This document shows positions 38,372-50,453 of a stretch of 64,000 bases of DNA, one piece after another (position 1 is the first letter of the stretch; each line of letters opens with the position of its first letter). The stretch covers positions 1 to 64,000 of the forward strand of contig CAJJDP010000123.1 of assembly GCA_905182995.1 (NCBI GenBank). The letters are read 5' to 3'. Below the pieces are notes generated by a model, which did not search any database, was not told the origin of the DNA, and saw only the letters and a list, made by a program, of their open reading frames with translations. The translations under genes and the position numbers were made by a program. Source of the DNA: Paramecium octaurelia (Eukaryota; Ciliophora; Oligohymenophorea; Peniculida; Parameciidae).

Positions 38372-40183
38372 ATGTCGATTTACAAGACAAAGAGCATTTT
38401 GAGGTATTAAAATATTAATACTAAGGTAATTGTTGGAGTATTGGAGAAACCCAAAAAGTTGAGAAATGCAAACGATTTATAATTGTTAGTAATGGCTTTC
38501 TCATCAATTAAATATTTTTAAGAGATGAGCAAGACCACCAGTTAAGATGAAATGCTTAATTTATTTAGAGTATAAGTGTTACTTCATGAAGGAATTGCAA
38601 TTTATAGAAGTACCTGCCAGAAGAACTTTATTTCGTTTAGGAGATATAGGAAAGAACTTCTATATAATTTTGAGCGGTTCAGTCTGGGTATTTCAAACCG
38701 TCATCATATTAGGTGTTAGTTGCCAGATCAGGTTTATAAAGTGGTACATTCTCAAAAAAGGATGAGAACAATAAGGATAAAGTCGAAATAGATGAAGGAA
38801 CCTTTTAAGTAAATACATAATGGAAATTAATTTAGGATGAAGATGAATTCATCGAATTGGATGATGAAAGTATGCTTTCTTAAAAATATCCAAATTTAAT
38901 GAAAGTTGGCTAAATAGCAGCAGGAGGCAGTTTTGGTGAAATAGCTCTTACTAACTTTATCCCAAGACAAGCAACAATTGTTTGCAAGGAGAACTCCCAA
39001 TTCATCACTTTATCAAGGGAAGCCTTTAATAAATTTCTATGTATAGAATAATCAATTATAGCATTAAAGCTGAATATTACAATCGAATTCAATAGAAGAA
39101 TTTTGAGTTTCTCAAATCTATTCAAATATTCAAGGCTTGGAATGATGCAGAATTAAGTCAAATGCAATATCATCTTCAACCTTTAGAATATTGTTATGAC
39201 ACACTGATATTCAAAGAAGGAGAAATCGTCAAGTATAATAATTTGTATTATGCACAGGGGAGTCTATTTTGTGCTAGAAGGCTAGATAGAAATAACTCAG
39301 AATGCAAAAAATGATTTTCACTTTGATTAACCATTCGGTCGAAGATTGCAAAGATCATATAGTAATATTATTTCATTCTATTCAAGGTCAAAAGAATATT
39401 CAATTAAAATTAAATAGGTGTGGGTATGGATAATTATTTGGATACTTAGAAATAGTCTCTAATTAAGAATTTCGCTAATCAAAAGCTGTGTGTTTAACAG
39501 AAAAGTCCAAAATGCTATTCTTGCCAGCAGATGTATTTATTTAATATAAAATTAAGAGATTTAAATTATATTGCTGTAGTGGATCAACTTTATCAGAGTT
39601 AAACAAAATGATTGAAAAGCTAGATGAAAACAAGAGAATTTCTAAGGAAATATTTTTGGGCAATTCAAATCACCATTCAAGTGGATTTGATTTCTTAACT
39701 TAATCGCCTAGTTACTTAATTAAAACATAGGATGAAGATGATAAATTTGCTTAAGTTAATTTAACCTAATAGAATCGTTAATCATCCCATAAAATGAATC
39801 ATTCATAAAAAAATACTGAAAGGAAACCTCAAAGGGTTGTATAAGAGATTTTAGGTAAAATTTAACATCAACCTTCTAATATTTAAAGTTACTATGAATT
39901 TATTTCATCACATTCCAAAGAGAAAAAACAAGAACTTACCTTTGAATGTCCACTTATTGAAATTCAATAAAGTAGAAAAGCAAAGATTCTATAATAATAA
40001 TTATAGCATTAGTAATAAACTTAAATTTTGAAAACTCCATGTTAAAATATAGATTCGAGAGTATGTTTGATTTAGAGTTTAAAGCTACCTAAATTATTTA
40101 AAAAACAAAAGAATAAAGAGGATGTGTAATTGTAGGTTTATAAGTTTGTAAGATAATAAAATTAAAGTGTTTAACTTTATTGA
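38372..40183 (+). CDS. Soluble cyclic-nucleotide-binding protein
   Basis: A 553-residue protein with two cyclic-nucleotide-binding folds and no membrane helix. The first fold has FRLGDIGKNFYIILSGSVWVF and later GGSFGEIAL, a good phosphate-binding cassette. Its arginine/threonine segment reads PRQATIVC. The second fold (IFKEGEIVKGVYFVLEG ... GQLFGYLE) is less canonical. The C-terminal 200 residues are glutamine/serine-rich. Six introns were inferred: 38570-38591, 38700-38719, 38732-38760, 39041-39069, 39233-39257 and 39362-39386. They sum to 150 bases and give an exact frame. The third and fourth (29 bases each) are less certain. The start is provisional because an in-frame TGA lies at 38288. 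It resembles the cyclic-nucleotide-binding proteins expanded in ciliates rather than a true PKA regulatory subunit, since no dimerisation domain is seen. Confidence 0.78.
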
Positions 40184-40233
40184 TAATTTTGATAATGTAT
40201 ATATATTCATTGTTTTATAAATTTAATTTTAAA

Positions 40234-40660
40234 ATGTTATAAAGAAAATTAGCATTACTTTATGAATTCTGTTAATAATCTGCAAGACAGTGCTTTTAAT
40301 TTTTACAACAAGATCCTATTGAACAATCAGGATAGATTTCTACTTAATATCAACAAGCAAATAAGGATGAATAGCAAATGAAAAAATAATCATTATAATA
40401 AGATTATGGGGATTTGGAAGATTAAGATTCTGATCATGTATAAATGCAAATTATTTAAGCATTTAATAGAGCAGGAGAATCCATTTGAAAAATTGAAACC
40501 TACTTTAAATTTCCAAAACACGATTCCACAATAAAATAATAATAATTCGAAGGTAGAGAAGGAGCATATAAAATATGATGAAGAGATGGTTGATATGCAT
40601 CAAAATAGCAATTGGAATAATCATGAACTTGATTAAGAGAATGAACATATTGAATTATGA
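40234..40660 (+). CDS. Small acidic glutamine-rich protein
   Basis: A 134-residue open frame from ATG 40234 to TGA 40658-40660 after removing one 22-base intron near 40438. The N-terminal 45 residues are hydrophobic-to-amphipathic and the rest is acidic and glutamine/asparagine-rich (DYGDLEDQDSDH). No domain is recognised. It lies about 50 bases after the cyclic-nucleotide-binding gene and about 50 bases before the convergent CCT-motif gene. The intron with a consistent frame on both sides is the main support. Confidence 0.6.
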
Positions 40661-40713
40661 TGAATAGATAAATTAATTATTTTTTATAAAAACAAGTGAT
40701 TATGGATTTAAAA

Positions 40714-41625
40714 TCAAAATTAAAGTGATCTTTCACTTTTGATAGCTCCAAATTTTTCATTTAGTAAATTTTTGATTTTAAAATAATCATTATAAGTCCA
40801 TGACTTATTAGAATCTTATTGTTCGTTTAACATTTTCAAAGCCTAATAATATATGATTGTATTTATTACCTATGTCCATGTTACAAATCTACCCTTTACT
40901 CTGAGTCTTTCTTCAGCAACCTTTTGTCTAATATGATAATGAACTTTCTTTTCGTAAGTTCTACTATGCTTTTTTTCTAAGTATCTCTTCACTTTCTATT
41001 TCCTTGCCATCTCTTTTAAGGATTCATGATTAGTAGATGTGCAAAGTTATTCAACCCAAACTTCAAATTTCTATGTTTCTTCATCATTCAGTATTTCCTC
41101 ACATAATCCTACTTTGATTCTGAGCAAATCATCACCCTTGACGTATGTTGAAATGAAGTCCTCTTATTTTTAAGATGGGTTGAATCTCATTCTCAATTCC
41201 TCTAGATGTTACTCTACATTTGTTGGTACTGGCAAATCCTTAGGATAAGAGAACTTTTTCTAATTCTCTTTTAAAAGCATAGCGGCCAGCATTTCCAGAT
41301 CTCCTAATGCAGGATAATCCTCAGATTGTTCTGTTGTAGTACATTCTTCAATGCACACCTTCTTTTTAGATTCTTCATCCAATATAAATTCATCTTAAAA
41401 TACTGGACTTGGTTTCTTGTAGGAAGACAATTATTAAGGAGTGTAAATAGGAACTTCAACTTCGTTTTCAAATTCTTCACATTACTAAGACATTATATTA
41501 AAACATATTACTTATTCATCATCTGCTGAATAATGTGGTTCATCATATTTAACTGATGTTTCTTTGTCAATATCACCTGAATATTCCACTATTCCATCTT
41601 CTCTCATTAATGTATTACTTATCAT
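40714..41625 (-). CDS. CCT-motif protein
   Basis: A 285-residue protein with a basic CCT-like motif (CONSTANS, CO-like, TOC1) near residues 185-230: KVKRYLEKKHSRTYEKKVHY, then arginines and a final KGRFVTW. In plants this motif mediates nuclear import and DNA or partner binding. It is also known in protists. The N-terminal half is acidic. No B-box zinc finger or receiver domain accompanies it. Two introns of 27 bases (near 41470 and 40855) are probable, but both keep the frame open if retained. The divergent promoter between it and the HYLS1-like gene (41626-41885) is only 260 bases. Confidence 0.75.
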
Positions 41626-41885
41626 TTTCACACAAGATTTTATATTTAAAAAAAACCTTTGATTTATCTTATATTAATCCTTGGTGTATATATTCTTATC
41701 AAACACAACCCCCTTAGAATTTTATAATTACAATCATTTGTCAAAGAATTACAAATATATTATTATACAACTTCGACAATCATTACGAATCATACAAACA
41801 TATATTAATTAAAACTGAGAGTATACTAAATACTCTCTTTATAAATTAAAAATTTAAATTATTAACTGTTAGTAATATTATTACA

Positions 41886-42512
41886 ATGTAAAATTATAGC
41901 AGCGATGAAGAAATCTCATCTATTCCAGAGGATGAATATTAAGATTATGACAGGTAAGATTTTGAAGCTATCCAATTTGCTGATAACAAATAAAATATAA
42001 GTGAAGCTGATGAAGAAAATGATGATGAAAATGAGGATGATGATAAATAACAAGATAACAAATTATAAAAAAATGGGATTAAGTTTAGATTACCTTAAAG
42101 AAATTAAATTGAAAATAAAAAGTCACAATCCAACTTAAATAATCAAAAAGTTTTGACTGAAACTACAAATTAAATCAAAAACATCAGCAAAATTGAGAAT
42201 AGGCCTACCACTTCGAATTCTTCGTCTTACAAACCTATCTATACTACAAGTATTCATTAAAGTTAATAAATGCAAAAAAAATATAATTACAAATAAAAAT
42301 CATTTAATACTTTACCAAAAAGATCAGATCCAGTTGCGAGATATTAATAGATGTCACAATAATGGAAGAAAACAAAGTTTTTATAAAATACAAATGGAAT
42401 GAAGGAGGGCAGAAAACTGAATTTAGATACAAGAATTGAATAATAGAAATAAGAATTAAAAGATTCTGGAATGTTTCATAGATACATAGCAAAATCGTAA
42501 TTATTTTTGTGA
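41886..42512 (+). CDS. HYLS1-like centriolar protein
   Basis: A single-exon protein of 208 residues. The first 65 residues are very acidic (DEENDDENEDDD). Near residues 145-185 it has KRSDPVARYQQMSQQWKK followed by KEGRKL. From memory this resembles the C-terminal box of HYLS1, a conserved centriole protein needed for cilium assembly. The call rests on that short box only. The presence of IFT88 and DRC3 in the same window is compatible but not evidence. If not HYLS1, it is an uncharacterised acidic protein. Confidence 0.5.
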
Positions 42513-42691
42513 TTTTATTATTTGGTTATAAATTAATTTCTTAATCCATATCTTAGACCCAGAGGAGATTAAATTGAAAAATTAACCAAATGATTTCATT
42601 TATATACTTTATGAAATAAATCTAATATGAATAAAATGCTGTTTTAAATTATTATCATTCTTTTTTTTAAAGTGAAAAATTGAATAGATTT

Positions 42692-43075
42692 TCATCCAAA
42701 CAAAAATTATTTAGTGCCTAATAATTTAGTACATTTGGAACATCTATGTTGCACATCTTTACAATTATTCAAAAGACAAGGAATAAATGCAAAGAAAAAG
42801 GTTATTATGAGTGCAAGTAAAATAAAAATTATTATATAGCTTCCTTTACCCATTTCATAGGAAATATCAGAATCTACAGGAGCATTGCATTTAGAACAGA
42901 ATAGCTTTTCTGATTTCCTCGTTTAAGGAACCTTTGGATAAGGACTTTCTTGTTAAATAAGAGCATTTTTTTTAATTTGCAGTTCAATATTATTTGATTT
43001 AATTGTTTGATAAGTCCCTTACGTTTATCCACTACTTGTTTATTATTATTACGTGTCTAAATTGTTATCATTCAT
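42692..43075 (-). CDS. LITAF-like membrane zinc-ribbon protein
   Basis: A single-exon protein of 127 residues. It has the split zinc ribbon of the LITAF/SIMPLE family: FCSKCNAPV near residue 60, a hydrophobic membrane-dipping helix (YIIIFILLALIITFFFAF), then RCSKCTKLLG near residue 113. Family members sit on the cytosolic face of late endosomes and lysosomes through this helix. The N-terminus is polar with glutamine runs. The start is the first of two nearby ATGs. The length suits the family. Confidence 0.82.
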
Positions 43076-43197
43076 CAAATTATATATATATTAATTGAAA
43101 ATTTAATTATTTATGAATTAAATAATAATGAAGTCTTAATAAAATATTAATTAAATGGGAATAATACTTATAAACATAATTAATTCAGTAAATTTAC

Positions 43198-44713
43198 TCA
43201 ATTTGAACATACTTACTTAATATTTTATTGAAATTTATCATCTTCTTCAATCACCGAATCTAATTTATCGTTAATTAAATTTTCAATCCTTGAAACTTTA
43301 TTGGAATATGATGAAGATCCTTTACTACTTAAACTTTCGAATGAGTTCATTTAACAAAAGGATGGACAATAAAATTGAAATTCCGCATATTTTCTAGGGC
43401 TTTTGGTTCTTTTTCTTTATTCTGCTCTTATCTTATAAGAGGTCGGATTGCATCTTTTAACTTACGCAGCTTGAGACTCCTATCCAATGGAATGAGTATC
43501 CTTTTATTCTTCTATAAAATGATAAATTAAAAAGTACTGATTTATGAGAGACCAGAAAATCCTGTAGCTTTATCTAAGATCTCTTGTAAAATATTAATAT
43601 TCTCAAGTTTACAACTAAAGTAAGGGTGCTCAAGACATTAAGCTGCTGAATATCTAGTTTTAGGATTTGGATCCAACATTGATTTTAACAAACTAACTGC
43701 TTCCTTTTATAATTTATATTCAATATCTTAATAATTGACTTGACATTATTTGTTTTATTCCATAATTTCCATTGTATTTTGAGCTCGAAACAATGTTTTC
43801 TTTGTCAATCTAGGATGATAATTATGATTAAACTTACAATTTGTAAAAGATGACTCCAGCGCTAAAAATGTCACATTTATGAGTGAAATATTCATCAGCA
43901 TTGGAATTTTTAAGTATTTCAGGCGCAATGTATCCAGGAGTACCACAAATACTTATTTTCTATTGAGGTTATGTATAAATTGCCAAGCCAAAATCAATTA
44001 TCTTTAATGAAGTAATATCATTTTATTTTTATAATAAGATATTTTCTAATTTGATATCCCTATGGATAATATTGTTAATTTCCAAATAATTTAATGCTGT
44101 CAATATAATCTATAATAAAAATATAAGCAAACTTTGATGGCTTCCCGAATTTAATTAGATGGTATCTAATCATCTGGAAATGTTTTAATGTAATTATAAA
44201 GAGTATCCCCTGACAAGTAATCGGTCACCAGATAGTAAGAGTTCTCTCCTTGATAGATTTCATGTAGCTTTACGAAATGCGGATGATCGATCTTCTGTAA
44301 GATTTATATTTCTTATTATAATCTATTCTAATAATGAATAAGAAAATTTATACCATTCGGTCATTTGACTTTTTTTGTAAGAGATACTTTTTCGAAATGC
44401 ATTTGGCTGCGTATTCAAGAATACTCTTCTTTACTTTAACCAGACAAACCTAATTTAAATTTTTTTATTTCACTTTTGATGATGCTCCAGATCCAATAAT
44501 GGAACCAGAATCGTAAAATATAGAAATATTTCCAAAAAAGACTTTAGGAGACAGGTAAATTTTCAAGAGATTGAGAGAATTATGATCAGAGTCGAACCAT
44601 TTAATTCGATTCACATAGTAGATTCCAAATGAACATAATTCATCTTATTCTGAAACCTTCCACATTACTCTTGTTTCAAAATTAAATTGGATTATATACT
44701 TAGGATTCAACAT
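43198..44713 (-). CDS. CAMK-like protein kinase with N-terminal PH-like part
   Basis: A 462-residue kinase. Residues 1-75 resemble the PH-like N-terminus of the other two kinases of this layout. The catalytic domain has GSGASSKV, AAKC, IIHRDIKLEN, DFGLAIY, GTPGYIAPEIL and DIFSAG, so it should be active. The set fits the CAMK group. A lysine/arginine- and serine-rich tail follows. Five introns (24 bases near 44450, 26 near 44335, 23 near 44108, 28 near 43822, 26 near 43512) sum to 127 bases and give an exact frame ending at TGA 43198-43200. The first 220 bases of the gene are repeated beyond the N run at 45760-45979, probably through mis-assembly. Confidence 0.87.
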
Positions 44714-45678
44714 GTTTTTATGCTATATTATATATTCAGTAGACTTACATCACTCAAGATCATTGAATCTTCAAGGACCTACAAATAATAGGTTTTGCTT
44801 TTCAGAATGTGTTTCCTTACACAATTCATTTGATATAGTACTTGCATTTATATTATATTACTTTTATTACTCTCTTATTAATATATATTCAGATATATTA
44901 ATTAATTTGTTATATTTAAATTCAAAATGCAAACCTAAGACCTTGTTGAATATTTAGAATAAGATGTCAAAAGCTGTAATCAACTCTTTACTTTCATTCC
45001 CTATCAACCCTCATTCTATAATTTCATTACTAAGTATCAATTGAAATCCATTCAAATCGAATTGAAGAGTGAAGAATTATTACCATTATCTATATTAATG
45101 AAAAATTGCAACATAAAATTAAATATCATCAGCAATTCAAACAAGCCTATGGTTTAACTAGCTCTTTTGAATTCGAAAATACAATCTCAATTGATATTAT
45201 TTCTTATGACATAGAAGAACCTTATAAAGAGTAAAGAAACTTTAATTTTTAATTCGAAAATTGGAAAACGATAACATGTATCCCATCTTATTAAACTTTG
45301 CAGTTGCTAATTCGAATTGGAATTCTGACTCACTTGCTCTATTTATGAATGAAAAAGCCTGCTCATATAACACAATTAACATTGATCTGCTTTATTTGAA
45401 TTTATTTATATTTGCTTTGTACTTTTAAAAATGCAATCAAATCACTAAATTGTTGCATTATCCATCCATCAAATCTAGACTATAGGAAATAAGACATACT
45501 AACAAATTTGTAGAAACTTCGCTGACTAAAATTATTACAAAATCGAAAACAAGTTAAAAAGAAAAGGTTCAATATAAATTTGGATTTCTCTCTCTTGATC
45601 AATCTAATAGGATCTTCCCTTTAATGATTCAAGATCCGCTTATCTTTTAATTGCCATTAATGGTACATGGTTATATTC
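44494..45678. repeat. Block A of an apparent assembly duplication
   Basis: This 1,185-base block is repeated in the same orientation at 45760-46944 with an offset of 1,266 bases, and I saw no difference in the parts compared. It ends exactly at the N run. It contains the start of the CAMK-like kinase (-) and the first 750 bases of the unresolved + gene. See the finding on the gap. Confidence 0.9.
44927..45678 (+). CDS. First copy of the unresolved + gene, cut by the gap
   Basis: Begins with ATG at 44927 (MQTQDLVEYLEQDV...) and is identical to the start at 46193. It is cut off by the N run. See the entry at 46193-47377 for content. Probably not a separate gene but the left-contig copy of the same one. 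Confidence 0.4.
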
Positions 45679-45759
45679 NNNNNNNNNNNNNNNNNNNNNN
45701 NNNNNNNNNNNNNNNNNNNNNNNNNNNNNNNNNNNNNNNNNNNNNNNNNNNNNNNNNNN
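45679..45759. other. Assembly gap, 81 N
   Basis: A run of 81 undetermined bases. It separates two identical 1,185-base blocks, the pattern expected when two contigs that actually overlap are scaffolded without merging. Confidence 0.99.
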
Positions 45760-46944
45760 CAATAATGGAACCAGAATCGTAAAATATAGAAATATTTCCA
45801 AAAAAGACTTTAGGAGACAGGTAAATTTTCAAGAGATTGAGAGAATTATGATCAGAGTCGAACCATTTAATTCGATTCACATAGTAGATTCCAAATGAAC
45901 ATAATTCATCTTATTCTGAAACCTTCCACATTACTCTTGTTTCAAAATTAAATTGGATTATATACTTAGGATTCAACATGTTTTTATGCTATATTATATA
46001 TTCAGTAGACTTACATCACTCAAGATCATTGAATCTTCAAGGACCTACAAATAATAGGTTTTGCTTTTCAGAATGTGTTTCCTTACACAATTCATTTGAT
46101 ATAGTACTTGCATTTATATTATATTACTTTTATTACTCTCTTATTAATATATATTCAGATATATTAATTAATTTGTTATATTTAAATTCAAAATGCAAAC
46201 CTAAGACCTTGTTGAATATTTAGAATAAGATGTCAAAAGCTGTAATCAACTCTTTACTTTCATTCCCTATCAACCCTCATTCTATAATTTCATTACTAAG
46301 TATCAATTGAAATCCATTCAAATCGAATTGAAGAGTGAAGAATTATTACCATTATCTATATTAATGAAAAATTGCAACATAAAATTAAATATCATCAGCA
46401 ATTCAAACAAGCCTATGGTTTAACTAGCTCTTTTGAATTCGAAAATACAATCTCAATTGATATTATTTCTTATGACATAGAAGAACCTTATAAAGAGTAA
46501 AGAAACTTTAATTTTTAATTCGAAAATTGGAAAACGATAACATGTATCCCATCTTATTAAACTTTGCAGTTGCTAATTCGAATTGGAATTCTGACTCACT
46601 TGCTCTATTTATGAATGAAAAAGCCTGCTCATATAACACAATTAACATTGATCTGCTTTATTTGAATTTATTTATATTTGCTTTGTACTTTTAAAAATGC
46701 AATCAAATCACTAAATTGTTGCATTATCCATCCATCAAATCTAGACTATAGGAAATAAGACATACTAACAAATTTGTAGAAACTTCGCTGACTAAAATTA
46801 TTACAAAATCGAAAACAAGTTAAAAAGAAAAGGTTCAATATAAATTTGGATTTCTCTCTCTTGATCAATCTAATAGGATCTTCCCTTTAATGATTCAAGA
46901 TCCGCTTATCTTTTAATTGCCATTAATGGTACATGGTTATATTC
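45760..46944. repeat. Block B of an apparent assembly duplication
   Basis: Second copy of 44494-45678, beginning immediately after the N run. It includes the 5' end of the CAMK-like kinase on the - strand (45760-45979, truncated) and the 5' part of the unresolved + gene, which continues past 46944 into unique sequence. Confidence 0.9.
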
Positions 46945-47377
46945 AAATGATCCTTATGATGAATCATTAAATAATAGATAATATATATGGACAATGATAA
47001 CAGAATATATTTGTAGTCCATAAATTACTAGAAGAATTTGCAAAGATTAATATGATTAATTTTTATTCATTCAATTCCAAAAGAATCAATCTCCACAGCT
47101 CTTTAAAGTTAGTATTCAAAAAGATCCTCAATATACAATAGTAAGATCTTAAGAGATAATACTTAATCTAGATCATCATTAGATTGATCTAGCATCTGCT
47201 TAACCTTATTGCGCAATTGAAAAAGTGGCAGATTTATACAATCATATAAGCATTACCAATCAAAATCCAAATAAGATCTCGATTAACACACAAAATATTA
47301 ATACACAGTAACTTAGTTATTTTCGATTTAATTTAATTAAAAATCAACAAAACTAGGTTAAATTTAGTTATTTTTGA
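46193..47377 (+). CDS. Unresolved + gene, unidentified protein
   Basis: Starts MQTQDLVEYLEQDV at 46193. Three protein-like stretches follow in different frames: the first to about 46500, a second from about 46520 to 46930 (NMYPILLNFAVANSNW ..., KVQYKFGFLSLDQSNR), and a third from about 46935 to TGA at 47375-47377 (NDPYDESLNNRQYIWTMI ...). I could not find introns of normal size that join them, so either introns are longer than usual, bases are wrong close to the gap, or more than one gene is present. Beta-rich composition suggests an extracellular or C2-like fold, but no family is recognised. 47378-47937 shows no supported gene. Confidence 0.4.
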
Positions 47378-47937
47378 GATAATAAGTATGATAATTCCTA
47401 CAATATGTTTGAATGGTATTCTAAGCTAATTAATTTGATTTACTTTACGAACTCTAGTTTAGATTGATATGGCTCAAATGTTTTCTGTTTTAGGATGGAT
47501 ATAAGAGTCAGGAGAAAGTTTGCTGGAATACTAATTCCTAAATACGGTAATTATTATTTCCATAATTCACAAACATATTCAGAATGGATTTTTTAAAAAT
47601 AATTTTTTCTATATTCACTCAAATATATTCATTATATTAGAGGAGATAAAATAGGCATATTTTATCTCATTATTAGATAAATTATATTCATTAAATTTTC
47701 TAAATAATTTCTGATTAATGCAATATCAACATTAAAAAAACACTAAAAACCAAAACTAGAAGATTAAATATAATCCTATGTAGAGTAATTAAAGATAATT
47801 TCTTAATCACTGATATTCAAATTTTGATATCTAATATTATTCTATTATTAAACCAAAGCAAAAAAAGAAATGTGGACTGACTCACGAATATTATATTATA
47901 TATATTTCATTTGAATAACTAAAGATTTCTGGCAATT

Positions 47938-48879
47938 TCAAAATCTTGATTCTAAAATATGAATTTTTAATTCGAAAACTGAAACAAGATTTAGATTGAT
48001 ATAATAAAAGTATCTGTAAACTAAAAATTCAGAGATTGAATATTTGTATTTTATCATCATAAAGAAGATTTCAGAAACAAAAATTCTAATTTATTTTAAT
48101 AATTACACTTTTTGAATTATATTCATATATATAATTTCTTCACTGAGATCCTTTTAATTTCTATACCAATTATTTAACTCTTTTATATTAGACTATCGGA
48201 CACAAATTTTTTGTTAAATCATTCTGTGATAATAAGATTAATGTATTACTAATTTAAAAGCTGATTAGGGCTTAGGCTAAGGCGCTTCTTCGCTCAATAA
48301 CAAATACACTTCACTTATCAATTTTTCCAATTCTATTTTCTTTTCTTCACCCATTTAAGTATTGATTTATTTAAAGCTTATCGCATCCATCAGCTTCTCC
48401 TATTTCAATATTCCTTATTTTTATTTTTATATTTATGATTCTGAGGCTTATTTCTATTTTTTTTTGAATAAATCTTGGATTTTTATATATTTTGTTTACT
48501 CCATAGATATATTATAAAAGCTATAGAACATATCTTTATTACAATGTTTAGTATTTAAGTATTCAGGATTGTGAATATAATTCTAACATCATTTTATAAT
48601 TTACATCTAAAATTTGAGTTTGCTTTGATAATCTTATTTATAGCACTCTAATATTTAATTGATTGCATTCTTAAGATAATTATCTGATTTTTTTGTTAAT
48701 CTATGGATATTTTTATTAATTTTTACTTGAATAAAGCATAACAACTCTTTATCATTCAAATATTAGGAGATTCTTAAAACCAGATTCCCAACTTCTAAAA
48801 CTTTCTCTGGGTTTGCCAAAGGAGCCTCAAAATTTCCTTATGCAATCTGATTGAAATATTTTTTTATTAAAGAGTTCAT
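47938..48879 (-). CDS. Unidentified helical protein
   Basis: Starts at ATG 48877-48879 (MNSLIKKYFNQIAQGNFEAP). Two introns, 26 bases near 48700 and 22 bases near 48600, remove an in-frame TGA and together preserve frame, which supports a real gene. A conserved-looking segment reads GEEKKIELEKLISEVYLLLS, followed by EEAPQPKPQSAF. The last 80 codons to TGA 47938 are AT-rich and may be 3' sequence read by chance, so the stop is provisional. About 297 residues, helical, no named domain. Confidence 0.5.
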
Positions 48880-49323
48880 TAAAAATTTATAATTGAAAAT
48901 GTTAGTATTTCCAACTGTGATATAGCTCAAAGAAATTAGAAACATTTAGATTATTTGATTTATGAAAATTCTAAATGAGCACTATTTATTAAAAATAGGG
49001 AGTAATTAAAATAGTTGATTTGATCGTTTCTGCAAATCATTGTGTTCAAATCAATTGAGAATTATGTTGCGCTATATTATAAGAATTAATTTTACTATTT
49101 GATAATTGCTATGGAAGATGAATCATTAATTATTATTTGTAATTTTCAATTTTGGCAAATAGATGCTATTATTTGGATTTGAAATCCTAAACAAATTTTA
49201 AGTTGATTATATTATAAATGATATTGTAAATGTGGCTTTGTTTAAAACAGCTGTCAAATATTTAACGAATTTAACAAACAACAAAACAATAAATTAATTA
49301 TAATCATCTTTTCTTTAGGTATT
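48880..49323. other. Intergenic, AT-rich
   Basis: No coding motif was recognised on either strand. It would be the upstream region of the - strand gene at 47938-48879 and the downstream region of the one at 49324-50453. Confidence 0.5.
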
Positions 49324-50453
49324 TCATTTGCAGTGTTTAACTTCTTCATCTGAATCTGAATCATCAAAGTCCTTGGAACTAAATTTAATTTTAGGCATAG
49401 CTTTAGACCCAACACTCTATTCTAATTGATTAATGGACATCACATTCTCTCTAAGGTCATTAAATTAAATCATAAAGGTGATATGATTTCTGTATAGATG
49501 AAATGAAAATTGATTATTTATTTGTTATAAATGGCTACTACTACTAGGATTTCTTTTGAGATTATTACGATAATTGTAAGCATTGTTATTACTATAGGAA
49601 TTAGTTCAATTATTACTATTATTGATGTTATTATTAGTATAATTATTAAGTAAATTAATCAATTTTAACTTATTTAATTGGACTTTCTTATTAAAATGTA
49701 TTGTTGGTCATATAGTTAAATTAGGAAACATCATTTTTTTGATTGAATTTTGGGGAGTGAATTTATCGATAAGTATTTTTTTGTAATTTTGAATTCTATA
49801 GAGAAAAAGGAGAAAAGATTAAGAATGGTTTTAATGATTTTCATATTGAATATTTCCATTAATATATTAAATCAAGATTTAATTTGTTGTAATTTATCTC
49901 TTAATGTCACTTTCTTTCATAGTTATAGTTAAATCATCTAAGGATTGTTTTTTATTGGTTGAAATTTTGAATTGATTAGAGGTATCAGATTTATTTGAAT
50001 TATTGTATGAGATTAATTGATTTACAGAATTCCTAGTTGAATTTTACATCGATTCTATCTTGTCGCATAAAATTTATTTAGCTATCTCTTCTATCTCTTA
50101 TTCTAATTTTTAGATGACTGGCAAACCCATTCTTTTATTTGAAGGGTGGAATGTCTATTCATTTCTCGGAGGACTCAATGGTTATTGCACATGAGGTTAT
50201 TGCATCTACATAATACTATAATCATACTTAATTAAGCAAAGCTCTTTATAAATCTATAATTTGTGTTTGCATTAATTTTAACTATTCTGATTACATGATC
50301 ACTAATTTTTCTGTTAAAAGATAGTTTTAAGGGAAATTTGCGGATTAATAACTTTAATTGGAGTCTAAAGATAAAGGTACTGGTGGCTGTTAACTGTGCT
50401 TTCCTATGAAAATGATTATTCAATAGTATGTATAGGTTCAGCAGATTAAGAAT
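49324..50453 (-). CDS. Low-complexity Q/N/S-rich protein, model incomplete
   Basis: Several - strand segments are protein-like: a serine/glutamine/proline-rich part (PIHTIEQSFSQESTVNSHQY), then PLSPPRNEQTFHPSNKRMGL and KLEQEIEEIAKQI, then a Q-rich run, and a C-terminal end KIKFSSKDFDDSDSDEE with TGA at 49324-49326. Introns at 50282-50302 (21 bases) and 49592-49616 (25 bases) are well supported because each removes a TGA. The link between the middle segment (to about 49760) and the Q-rich segment is unresolved, and no start codon was found upstream. It may be one gene or two. No domain recognised. Confidence 0.45.

Noticed and set aside
49750-49932. Open + strand frame of 60 codons
   Set aside because: It lies opposite the Q-rich - strand gene and is AT-biased and hydrophobic; it is the antisense shadow of that gene.
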